Source: JBMYYR01 sp049609625 (lineage in GTDB: Bacteria; Bacteroidota; Bacteroidia; Flavobacteriales; CAJXXR01). From it: a stretch of DNA of 64,000 nucleotides. The stretch lies in contig JBMYYR010000001.1 in assembly GCA_049609625.1 (NCBI GenBank), positions 1 to 64,000 on the forward strand. Direction: 5' to 3'. Shown here piece after piece: positions 17,098 through 24,654 of the stretch (positions are counted from its first letter, which is position 1; every line of letters starts with the position of its first letter). The notes beneath the pieces were generated by a model. It saw nothing but the letters and a program-made list of their open reading frames with translations, was not told the origin of the DNA and did not search any database. Position numbers and translations under genes: made by a program.

Positions 17098-17541
17098 TTA
17101 AAATGTGATTAATTTTGGATTCTGAGCTTCTTGTTTGTGCTCAGCTCCTTCATAAACATACAGATTTTTGTACAAAGCTGCACCAAGTTTGTTTTTTGGA
17201 AGCATACCTTTTACGGCAATTTCCACCAAACGAGTTGGGCGTTTTTCCATCAATTCTGTAGCTGTTAATGTACGTTGACCTCCTGGGTAACCTGTATGAC
17301 GCATATAAATTTTATCCGTCATTTTTTTACCTGAAAGAACGATTTTCTCAGCGTTGATTACTACAACGTTGTCTCCACAGTCGGCATGAGGCGTGTAATT
17401 CGGCTTGTGCTTTCCTCGGAGGATTTTTGCAATCTCAGAGCACATACGCCCTAGAGTTTGACCTTCTGCATCAACTAAAACCCACGTTTTATTTGCGGTT
17501 TCTTTGTTGGCAGAAATGGTTTTGTAACTTAATGTATCCAC
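17098..17541 (-). CDS. rplM: 50S ribosomal protein L13
   Basis: L13 is an early-assembly 50S protein that binds 23S rRNA. Characteristic segments are WVLVDAEGQTLGRMCSEIA, LRGKHKPNYTPHADCGD and KGMLPKNKLG. It is the first gene of rplM-rpsI-rpsB-tsf. A TATATTTG element lies about 68 bases upstream of the start, leaving a 5' leader of roughly 60 bases. Confidence 0.98.
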   Translation of the reverse strand: MDTLSYKTISANKETANKTWVLVDAEGQTLGRMCSEIAKILRGKHKPNYTPHADCGDNVVVINAEKIVLSGKKMTDKIYMRHTGYPGGQRTLTATELMEKRPTRLVEIAVKGMLPKNKLGAALYKNLYVYEGAEHKQEAQNPKLITF

Positions 17542-17608
17542 TTAAAAAAAATTAAAAATTTTTCTACTTTCTCTTCCAGCAATCAAAGCGTTGCTCGAAA
17601 TCAGTTTG

Positions 17609-17616
17609 CAAATATA
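17609..17616 (-). promoter_or_regulatory. Putative -7 element for the rplM operon
   Basis: TATATTTG on the minus strand matches TAnnTTTG exactly. No TTG is found 17-23 bases upstream, so only the -7 part is supported. It is divergent from the element serving the acetyltransferase gene. Confidence 0.38.
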
Positions 17617-17692
17617 ATAATTTTATTTAACTGAGACTACGTTTTTTATGTTTTGAGTATTTTTTATTTTGGATGAATAAAATTAGTCTGTT

Positions 17693-17725
17693 TTGAATAC
17701 ATTTGTACAGATTAAATTATATTTG
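17693..17725 (+). promoter_or_regulatory. Putative promoter of the acetyltransferase gene
   Basis: TTG at 17693-17695 is followed after 22 bases by TATATTTG at 17718-17725, an exact -7 match with a long but allowed spacer. The start codon of the downstream gene is 49 bases further, with TTGGAGG before it acting as a possible purine-rich binding site. Confidence 0.4.
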
Positions 17726-17774
17726 ACTCCGTAATGTACTTTCATTAGGTAATTGGAGGTAATTTATTAAAATC

Positions 17775-18488
17775 ATGCAAAAATTAACAAAGCTAGAATG
17801 GGACTCTAATTTTTTTGAGTATCAGGTTTCTAAACTTGAAGGTGAAATTAGCCAACTGTCTGATATTCAGTATTTAGAAAAAATATTAGAACGTTCAGGT
17901 AGCAAGCTGACCTATTTTTCTTCATCAAAACCAATACCTGAAAAACTCATTCAGGAAACGGATTTGGAGATAAAATTTGTGGACAAAAAAGTTGTTTATG
18001 TCAAAACGCTGGATGCTGAATATTCGACGAGTCCATATATAAGGAGTGAGCAGACTTCTAAAAACAGTAAAATTTTAGAAGAACTTTCTATACAAAGTGG
18101 TGCGTATTCAAGGTTTAAGGTTGATGATAGAATCGATTCTAAGAAATTTGAAGAGCTTTATCGTTTGTGGATGATTAATTCGCTAAACAGGCAACTTGCC
18201 AAAGATGTTTTGGTTTATGAGAATCAAGGTAAAATGACTGGCTTTGTTACTCTTGGGGAGAAAAATAAAAGAGCAAACATTGGTATCATTGCAATCGATC
18301 ATTCGACTAGAGGAAAGGGCGTTGGGAAACTTTTGATGCAGGCTGCGGATGATTGGGCTTTCCAAAACAATTACGCTACTATTCAGGTTATTACACAGGG
18401 AGAAAATGAAGGTGCTTGTCGATTTTATGAAGCTTGTGGTTTTGAGCAAGAACAGCTTGATTATTTCTATCATATTTGGAGAGATTAA
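17775..18488 (+). CDS. GNAT-family N-acetyltransferase, WecD-like
   Basis: The N-terminal half begins KLEWDSNFFEYQVSKLEG, the pattern seen in WecD/RffC, the TDP-fucosamine acetyltransferase family. The C-terminal half is a complete GNAT fold: the acetyl-CoA-binding motif A reads HSTRGKGVGKLLM near residue 175, followed by ENEGACRFYEACGF near the end. The length (237) also fits WecD. No dideoxyhexose synthesis genes lie nearby, so the acceptor sugar cannot be inferred from context and it may act on another amine. It is followed after 20 bases by the SRPBCC gene, probably in one operon. Confidence 0.75.
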   Translation: MQKLTKLEWDSNFFEYQVSKLEGEISQLSDIQYLEKILERSGSKLTYFSSSKPIPEKLIQETDLEIKFVDKKVVYVKTLDAEYSTSPYIRSEQTSKNSKILEELSIQSGAYSRFKVDDRIDSKKFEELYRLWMINSLNRQLAKDVLVYENQGKMTGFVTLGEKNKRANIGIIAIDHSTRGKGVGKLLMQAADDWAFQNNYATIQVITQGENEGACRFYEACGFEQEQLDYFYHIWRD

Positions 18489-18508
18489 CTCCTAAATTTT
18501 ACAAAACC

Positions 18509-18952
18509 ATGACTTACACCTGCTCCATAGAAATAGATTTGCCAATAGATAAAGTGGTTGGTCTTTGGACAGACGAAAGTCATTTTCAAGACTGGCAAGA
18601 TGGTTTCAAGAGCATTGAGTTAATATATGGAAAAAAACATGAGGTAGGGTCTAAATCTAAACTGGTGTTTGAGGGCAAAAGGCAGATAGAGCTAGTCGAA
18701 ACGATTTTGATTTCTAATTTGCCACAAGAAAAAAAAGCGATCTACGAACATAAGTATATGATAAACACCCAGCGAACCTTGTTTCAATCTATCAACGAAC
18801 ACAAAACGCGATTTATTTCTGAGGTAAATTATATTAAGTTTAATGGTCTCTTCATCAAAATCATAGCAAAACTGTTTCCATCAAAGTTTAAAGCTCAAAG
18901 TCAGAAATGGATGGAGCAATTTAAATATTTTACAGAAAATTTAGAAAAATAA
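18509..18952 (+). CDS. SRPBCC (START/polyketide-cyclase-like) family protein
   Basis: The opening SIEIDLPIDKVVGLWTDESHFQDWQDGFKSIE is typical of the SRPBCC helix-grip fold, which forms a hydrophobic ligand pocket. The ending FKAQSQKWMEQFKYF matches the long C-terminal helix of this fold. The ATG at 18509 is preferred because the frame extension to 18476 overlaps the acetyltransferase and is not part of the fold. The ligand is unknown. The 20-base gap after the acetyltransferase suggests co-transcription. Confidence 0.65.
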   Translation: MTYTCSIEIDLPIDKVVGLWTDESHFQDWQDGFKSIELIYGKKHEVGSKSKLVFEGKRQIELVETILISNLPQEKKAIYEHKYMINTQRTLFQSINEHKTRFISEVNYIKFNGLFIKIIAKLFPSKFKAQSQKWMEQFKYFTENLEK

Positions 18953-18970
18953 GACTCTGATAATCAACTT

Positions 18971-20254
18971 TTAAACTCCAGCCGTTACCCAAAGTAATTC
19001 CGAAGGCCTAAAAAAGCGTTGTGCAGTTTTCTGAAGTCTGTCTGGCGTCATGGCTTTGATTGAATCTATAAAATCAAACTGTCTTTGAAGTTCAAACCCT
19101 TTGACATAGAGTGATTTATAGACTGTAGCTTGTCTGAAAAGTCCATCTGAGGATTCTAAAATTCGCCCTAACATTTTGTTTTTTACCGCCTCTAATTCTG
19201 TGTTGCTAATGGGTTCTTCGCAGAGTGTTTTGATTTCTATTTCTATTTGTTTGAGACAATCTTCGGCATAGGCCGAACCTACCTCGGTCTGGATAGAAAA
19301 TACAGCAGGGCCAGTATTGAAGAGCAAACTAGAGCCAATGCCATAAGTGTAGCCTTTGTCTTCGCGGATGTTTTTCATCAAACGTGAACCAAAATAACCA
19401 CCCAACACATAATTGAGTATTTTGTGGTTTAAGGCATTGGGGTCTGCTGCGCCAGGGCAAGAAAATCCAACCCGAATGGCGGTTTGCATATTTTCGGGCA
19501 TCGGGATGTGAATCCGAGTTTGTTTTGGTTCAAGGTCGGTGTCAAACACTAGGCTTTGGGCTTTGGGTTTCGATTCGTCGACCTGTTGGCTCAGTTGTTC
19601 TATAATAAACGCCTCATCTTTCGATGAAAATCCACCGGTTAAATACAGGTCAAATGACTGATTTTTAATTAGTTGATCATAAACTTTCATCAACTGAGTG
19701 GATGAAATAGTTTCTAAATCTTGCTGCCGACTTTGCCGTCCAAGAGGATGTTTTTCTCCAAAAATATGCTTGTTAAAAGTCTGTTTGGCTACAAAGTCCA
19801 CTTTTTGTTTCGATACATTTAAGTTTTTAATTCCTCGTTGGATGGCCAAATCAACCTCCTGCTCATGCAAATCTAAATCTTGAAGAACGGTAGCAAAAAT
19901 AGGTACGATGTCGGACAAAAAACGCTGTAAGAAGAAGACTTCAATTTCGATGTGTTTTTCTTTGGCAGAACACTGGAAATAAGCACCATAATAATCTAAT
20001 GCTTGAGCTAATTTTTGGCGAGGATGTTGTTTTGTTCCCGAAAACATCAACCCACACAACACGTGGATGAGTTGGTTGTTGTGTTGTGTATCAAAAGAAC
20101 CGTCGAAGCACAAAACCATCGAAATTAGATCACTTTGCTGGCTTGGCAAACGGTGAATAAACCGCGTATTGAACAGGGAGTGTTTTTCTACCTTGAGGTA
20201 GTTTGCTTGGCCCACTTCTTGAATCCGTGGAGCTTTTGTTCGGTCTAAAATCAT
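18971..20254 (-). CDS. M16 peptidase-family protein, non-catalytic subunit
   Basis: This is the second of two adjacent M16B genes. It has the family architecture (two repeated lobes), and the segment GYTYGIGSSLLFNTGPAVF and a preceding SRLMKNIREDKG are conserved in the substrate-binding C-terminal half. The zinc-binding HxxEH motif is absent from the N-terminal half, where the equivalent region reads LCGLMFSGTKQHPRQ. It therefore probably acts as the inactive partner of the gene before it. The start at 20254 is chosen because it makes a 4-base ATGA overlap with the upstream stop. The longer frame to 20401 is out-of-frame shadow over the first gene. Confidence 0.88.
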   Translation of the reverse strand: MILDRTKAPRIQEVGQANYLKVEKHSLFNTRFIHRLPSQQSDLISMVLCFDGSFDTQHNNQLIHVLCGLMFSGTKQHPRQKLAQALDYYGAYFQCSAKEKHIEIEVFFLQRFLSDIVPIFATVLQDLDLHEQEVDLAIQRGIKNLNVSKQKVDFVAKQTFNKHIFGEKHPLGRQSRQQDLETISSTQLMKVYDQLIKNQSFDLYLTGGFSSKDEAFIIEQLSQQVDESKPKAQSLVFDTDLEPKQTRIHIPMPENMQTAIRVGFSCPGAADPNALNHKILNYVLGGYFGSRLMKNIREDKGYTYGIGSSLLFNTGPAVFSIQTEVGSAYAEDCLKQIEIEIKTLCEEPISNTELEAVKNKMLGRILESSDGLFRQATVYKSLYVKGFELQRQFDFIDSIKAMTPDRLQKTAQRFFRPSELLWVTAGV

Positions 20255-21489
20255 GTTTTGGCGCGGTAATATAGTGTGGAACATTGAGTGGGATTCAGAA
20301 TTTGTTTCGCAACGCTTAGTACTTGATCTGGGCTCACGTTTCGATAATCCTCGAGTTGTGTATTTACCCGATCGGCGTCGCCACTCAATTCGGCTTCGCA
20401 AAGCGCCATGGCTTTGTTCAGCACTGAGAGTTGATTGTAGCGCTCGGCAACTTCAAATTTGTTTTTGATTTTTTCGAGTGCTTTTATGTCAACAGGTTGA
20501 TTAATAAATTCTTGGAGTACATTTTCGAGAGCTAAATCGGCTGTTTTTAAATCGATGCCAGCTTTGGGTCTGCCAACAATATAAAACAATCCAGGGTCAT
20601 AAGATCCACCTACATAAGACGAAATATCGATAAATATACCTTGTTCTTTAATCAGTTTTTGATACAATATCGACGATTTTCCTTGCGACAACAAATCCGA
20701 AAGTATATCGCTTGCCTGAAAATCCGAATCGTATTTTCCCGCCATGCGATAGGCTTTATATAAGGTGTCGTTCGGCACTTCGCGTTCTACTTCCAGCAAC
20801 CTGGCTTCTGTTTGTTTTGGTTCTGAGTTTAAGTTTCGAGTCGGAATAATTTGCGATGGAATAGAGCCAAAATAACGCTCAATTTGCGCCTTCATCTCAT
20901 CCAAATCAAAATCTCCCGAAAGGCAAAGCACGGCATTGTTCGGAGCATAAAATTTTGAGAAAAATGCTTTTACATCTTCCATTTTAGCCTCTTCGATATG
21001 GCTAAGATCTTTCCCGATGGTCGGCCATTGGTAAGGGTGTGTTTTGTAGGCCAATTTGCGTATCAAAAAACTCGTATCGCCATAAGGTTGATTCAAGTAA
21101 TTTTGTTTAAACTCCTCGATAACTACCTGTCGCTGAACCTCTAAGCTTTTTTCTGAAAAGGCCAAACTTAGCATACGATCTGATTCGAGCCACAAAGCGG
21201 TTTCGATATTACTTTTAGGAACAGTGATGTAGTAATTGGTAATGTCATTGGACGTAAAAGCATTGTTTTGTCCGCCAACAGACTCCAAAACACGGTCGAA
21301 TTCGGGAATGTTTACCGAGCCGCCAAACATCAAATGTTCAAACAAATGAGCAAAGCCCGTTTGGGCTGGATCTTCGTCTCGTGCGCCAACATCATACAAA
21401 ACATTGAGTGCCATAATTGGGCTGCTGTTGTCCTGGTGCAACAGCACACGTAGACCGTTTTTCAAGGTATGTCGAGAAAAATCTATCAT
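20251..21489 (-). CDS. M16 family zinc metallopeptidase, catalytic subunit
   Basis: This protein carries the inverted zinc motif HLFEH (HxxEH) near residue 46 in AHLFEHLMFGG and the downstream acidic zinc ligand region EEFKQ, so it should be an active M16B peptidase of the processing-peptidase/PqqL-like class. The length of 412 residues is one M16B chain. No signal peptide is visible, which argues for a cytoplasmic location. It overlaps the non-catalytic partner by 4 bases and follows the DUF4290 gene by 21 bases, so the three form an operon. Confidence 0.92.
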   Translation of the reverse strand: MIDFSRHTLKNGLRVLLHQDNSSPIMALNVLYDVGARDEDPAQTGFAHLFEHLMFGGSVNIPEFDRVLESVGGQNNAFTSNDITNYYITVPKSNIETALWLESDRMLSLAFSEKSLEVQRQVVIEEFKQNYLNQPYGDTSFLIRKLAYKTHPYQWPTIGKDLSHIEEAKMEDVKAFFSKFYAPNNAVLCLSGDFDLDEMKAQIERYFGSIPSQIIPTRNLNSEPKQTEARLLEVEREVPNDTLYKAYRMAGKYDSDFQASDILSDLLSQGKSSILYQKLIKEQGIFIDISSYVGGSYDPGLFYIVGRPKAGIDLKTADLALENVLQEFINQPVDIKALEKIKNKFEVAERYNQLSVLNKAMALCEAELSGDADRVNTQLEDYRNVSPDQVLSVAKQILNPTQCSTLYYRAKT

Positions 21490-21510
21490 AATTTTAAGAA
21501 AATCTAAAGC

Positions 21511-22155
21511 TTATTTCCGACGGTATTTGTCGTTGTTTTTTTTGCCGTTTTGCTGTTTCTGATGTTTATGTTTTTGATGCTTCTGATTCCGATTGGTTTG
21601 AGTTGAGTTTTTTGGTACAGTTACATAATTCAAACTTGTGTCTTCTGCCAATAATTCTGTTTCCGCAATCCGATTCATCTGTCTGATAATCACCACATCA
21701 TCTACGGTGGAATTGTTCCACGTTACATAGCATTTTTTCATCTGATTAGCAATCGCTAAGGCCATGTCTTTTTGGGTGGTTTCATCCTCAATAGTGCAAG
21801 CTTTCTTGATCAAACCAAGCACATGTTTTCCAAAATGACGCAATTTAATTTGCGATTGCGAATATGCCATCCGCTCGGGCTTTGTGTTCAAAATCTCTTC
21901 GTCTGGCTTGTCGTATGGCGTCTCGACATCGAGTTTAAAATCGGACATGATAAATAAATGATCCCACAATTTGTGGCGATAATCAGGAATATTTCTCAGG
22001 TGTGGGTTTAGATTTCCCATCACTTCTATAACGGCTTTCGCCTGATGATTTCGCTTATCTTGGTCTTCTATTTCTAAAAGATATTCGATCATACGCTGCA
22101 CATTGCGGCCATATTCCGGAATAATCAACTTGGGGAGTTGGGTGTTGTAGTCCAT
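21511..22155 (-). CDS. DUF4290 family protein
   Basis: The N-terminal domain (MDYNTQLPKLIIPEYGRNVQ onward, about 180 residues) matches the DUF4290 family conserved in Bacteroidota, of unknown function. It is alpha-helical and soluble. The last 30 residues are extremely rich in Lys, Gln, His and Asn and end in YRRK, a tail that could bind nucleic acid, though this is inference. The gene leads the unit with the two M16 genes. Confidence 0.85.
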   Translation of the reverse strand: MDYNTQLPKLIIPEYGRNVQRMIEYLLEIEDQDKRNHQAKAVIEVMGNLNPHLRNIPDYRHKLWDHLFIMSDFKLDVETPYDKPDEEILNTKPERMAYSQSQIKLRHFGKHVLGLIKKACTIEDETTQKDMALAIANQMKKCYVTWNNSTVDDVVIIRQMNRIAETELLAEDTSLNYVTVPKNSTQTNRNQKHQKHKHQKQQNGKKNNDKYRRK

Positions 22156-22239
22156 ATTAATAGTAAGGTATTCTTGTGTTGTAGTGTGTTTCTTTTTTGG
22201 GAAAAAGAGATTTTGAGTTTGTCCTTTTCAATCTAAATA

Positions 22240-22869
22240 CTAGTGCATTTTTCCGATTTCTCCGTTGTAGTTTGATAAAAACTGCGCTTCGTAGTCCAGA
22301 AATTCATCCCAACGCGCGCGCACTTGTTCTTTTGGAGAATAGATTTCGGCTAATTTAATAAACATTGTGTAATGAGCAGCTTCCGAAACCATAAAATCGT
22401 GATAAAAAGTTTTTAATTCGGCATCAGCGCAATATAATGACAATAGTCGGAAACGCTCGCAAGACCGAGCTTCAATGAGTGCGCAAGTCAATAAAGAGTC
22501 GAGTAATTTAATGTCCAAAGTAGCTCCATTTCGACAAAATTTCCTGATTTTCTCAACATAACCATCATTTTGAGGTTGTTTTAGTGGAATATTACGTTTT
22601 CGCATCTCTCGAAGCACCATTCTAAAATGCATCCATTCTTCAGCTACTACTGGTGTCACCTGATCTACAAGTTCATCTTTGTCCCAGAATCTGATGATGA
22701 GACTGATGCAAGCACTTGCTGCCTTTTGTTCACAAAACGCGTGATCGTTGAGTATAAAATCAATGTTTTTTTCTTGAATATTGACCCAGCGCGGATCCGT
22801 CGACATCCGTAAACCTAAAATATTAATCGGGTCTTTGAGTTCTTCTTCTGTGTATTTTATTTTCGACAT
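22240..22869 (-). CDS. miaE: tRNA-(ms2io6A)-hydroxylase, MiaE-like
   Basis: MiaE is a di-iron ferritin-like monooxygenase that hydroxylates the isopentenyl group of ms2i6A37 in tRNA. Candidate ligands are E47 (CEQKA), the ExxH motif E78-x-x-H81 (EEWMH), a later Glu in EARSCERF, and a second ExxH in SEAAHYTMF. This is the expected two-ExxH arrangement. The length of 209 residues fits the family. It follows the DUF1697 gene by 7 bases in the same direction. Confidence 0.9.
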   Translation of the reverse strand: MSKIKYTEEELKDPINILGLRMSTDPRWVNIQEKNIDFILNDHAFCEQKAASACISLIIRFWDKDELVDQVTPVVAEEWMHFRMVLREMRKRNIPLKQPQNDGYVEKIRKFCRNGATLDIKLLDSLLTCALIEARSCERFRLLSLYCADAELKTFYHDFMVSEAAHYTMFIKLAEIYSPKEQVRARWDEFLDYEAQFLSNYNGEIGKMH

Positions 22870-22876
22870 ATTTTTC

Positions 22877-23419
22877 CTATTTCTTACTGATTTCTAATAA
22901 TTTACGACTTGTTTTCAGATTTCTAGTTGTGGCTTTTACTTTTAGTTTCGATTCAAAAAACTGATTAGAAAGTTTTGAATTTCTCGAAAGTGAATCATAA
23001 TACAAAAACACCACTTTATTTTTAATCTTAAATTGATCTGGGCTATAGTCAAAAGCTTCTGTCAGAGTAAGTTGTTCTGTTTTTGGTTTGGTTTTCAAAA
23101 AGCAAAAATAGAGCTGTTTTTCTTGAACACCTTCTGTATAAAACGGATTTTCGTTCAATGCACATTCTAATTCAGCTTGGCTGATGATAACCACAGGAAC
23201 CTCAAAACCAAAGTGTTCTAAAATGAGTTTTTCTATACAATCGGCATCTTCTTCTGGACTTGATTTTTTAGCTGGATGATAAAACACATTTCCACTTTGG
23301 ATATAAGTCGAAACCTCTTCAAAACCCTGATCAGATAACAATTGACGCAAGTCTGCCATTAAAATTTTCCGATGACCACCCACATTAATACCTCTCAACA
23401 AAGCGATGCGCTTTTCCAT
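22877..23419 (-). CDS. DUF1697 family protein
   Basis: The N-terminal segment IALLRGINVGGHRKILMADLRQ and YIQSGNVF are the signature of DUF1697, a small soluble alpha/beta family of unknown biochemical role. The 180-residue length is typical. It forms a two-gene unit with miaE and is divergent from the SPFH gene. No catalytic residue can be assigned with confidence. Confidence 0.88.
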   Translation of the reverse strand: MEKRIALLRGINVGGHRKILMADLRQLLSDQGFEEVSTYIQSGNVFYHPAKKSSPEEDADCIEKLILEHFGFEVPVVIISQAELECALNENPFYTEGVQEKQLYFCFLKTKPKTEQLTLTEAFDYSPDQFKIKNKVVFLYYDSLSRNSKLSNQFFESKLKVKATTRNLKTSRKLLEISKK

Positions 23420-23446
23420 AATTATTATGATTTTTGCTGTCCAAAT

Positions 23447-23478
23447 TTGAATCTAATGGTAAAAGTATTTTATTTTTG
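23447..23478 (+). promoter_or_regulatory. Putative promoter of the SPFH-zinc ribbon operon
   Basis: TTG at 23447-23449 and TATTTTTG at 23471-23478, an exact TAnnTTTG match, are separated by 21 bases. The ATG at 23506 lies 28 bases further, while the frame extension beginning at 23434 would start upstream of the promoter. This supports the shorter coding region. Confidence 0.45.
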
Positions 23479-23505
23479 ACTATATTAGTCGAAAAAACAA
23501 AAAAC

Positions 23506-24624
23506 ATGGGACTTTTTGATGAAATAAAGAACAAACTTACCAACGAATTTATTGACATTGTCGAGTTTTTGGATAACTCCAACGACACGATTGCCTACCG
23601 ATTTGAACGTTATCAGAACGAAATTAAAAATGGGGCGCAACTCATTGTCCGAGAAGGGCAAATGGCTGTATTTGTGTCCGAAGGTAAACTGGCTGATGTG
23701 TTTTCGCCAGGAACGTACACGCTAAATACTCAAAACCTACCGATTTTAAGCACTTTAAAAGGTTGGAAATATGGCTTTAACAGTCCGTTTAAAGCTGAAG
23801 TTTATTTTGTAAATACACGTTTGTTTACCAATGAAAAATGGGGAACAAAAACACCCATTTTACTCAATGATGATCGTTATGGTTTGGTGGAAATTCGAGC
23901 GTTTGGAACCTATGCCTTCAAAATTGATGACGCTGGTTTGTTCATCAAAGACATTGTAGGGACAGACGGTCATTTTACCAATTTTGAAATCAATGAACAT
24001 CTTAAAAGCATGATTTCTACACGATTTACGGATGCTGTTGGCGAGGCTAAAATTCCGATTGAGCTTTACGCCGCAAATACTACCGAGCTTTCAGAATTGT
24101 GCCAAAACATTATTCAAACTGAGTTTAAATCGGTCGGACTGTCTGTCGAGAAATTCTATATCGAGAACGTTTCGATGCCCGAAGAGCTCAAAAAGGAAAT
24201 TTTTGAATATAGCCGATTAAACAAAATTGACCTCAATAAATTGATGCAAATCAAAGCTGCAAAAGCCATGGAAATTGCGGCTGCCAATGAAGGTGGAGCA
24301 GCAGGTGCAGGTGTTGGAATGGGAATGGGCTTTGCGATGGCCAATCAATTCGGAAATTTGTTTAATATACAAGGTAATACCAATCAAAACCGTGGAAGTA
24401 TGCCACCACCATTGCCCAATCAGGTTCAGTATTTTTATGCAAAGGATGGGCAACAAAATGGCCCTGTGAGCTGGCAAGTTTTGGCCGATTTGTATAAGCA
24501 AAAACGCCTTTCGGAAGAGAGCTTGGTTTGGCATCAAGGTTTAGAGCACTGGGTAAGCTTTAGTAATTTGGAGCTGTTCAAAACCCTTGGTGGCTCAACG
24601 CCTCCGCCACTTCCGGTAAGCTAA
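23506..24624 (+). CDS. SPFH-domain protein with C-terminal GYF-type domain (YdjI-like)
   Basis: The first 270 residues match the SPFH/virion-core-like family that includes B. subtilis YdjI: an N-terminal IKNKLTNEFIDIVEF, the strand REGQMAVFVSEGKLADVFSPG, and a following long helical region. A Gly/Ala/Met-rich linker (about 265-290) leads to a C-terminal GYF_2-type domain recognisable by YFYAKDGQQNGPVSW and a closing LVWHQGLEHWV. There is no membrane helix, so membrane binding would need a partner. The zinc-ribbon membrane protein gene follows after 30 bases. YdjI-type proteins act with YdjG in a PspA membrane-stress complex in Bacillus. A similar role here is inferred. Confidence 0.82.
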   Translation: MGLFDEIKNKLTNEFIDIVEFLDNSNDTIAYRFERYQNEIKNGAQLIVREGQMAVFVSEGKLADVFSPGTYTLNTQNLPILSTLKGWKYGFNSPFKAEVYFVNTRLFTNEKWGTKTPILLNDDRYGLVEIRAFGTYAFKIDDAGLFIKDIVGTDGHFTNFEINEHLKSMISTRFTDAVGEAKIPIELYAANTTELSELCQNIIQTEFKSVGLSVEKFYIENVSMPEELKKEIFEYSRLNKIDLNKLMQIKAAKAMEIAAANEGGAAGAGVGMGMGFAMANQFGNLFNIQGNTNQNRGSMPPPLPNQVQYFYAKDGQQNGPVSWQVLADLYKQKRLSEESLVWHQGLEHWVSFSNLELFKTLGGSTPPPLPVS

Positions 24625-24654
24625 AACTAAACGACTTATAGGTTTTTAGATTTT

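Noticed and set aside
20254..20401. N-terminal extension of the non-catalytic M16 gene
   Set aside because: The extension is Arg/Ser-rich, lies over the first M16 gene in another frame, and the ATGA overlap at 20251-20254 gives a natural start.
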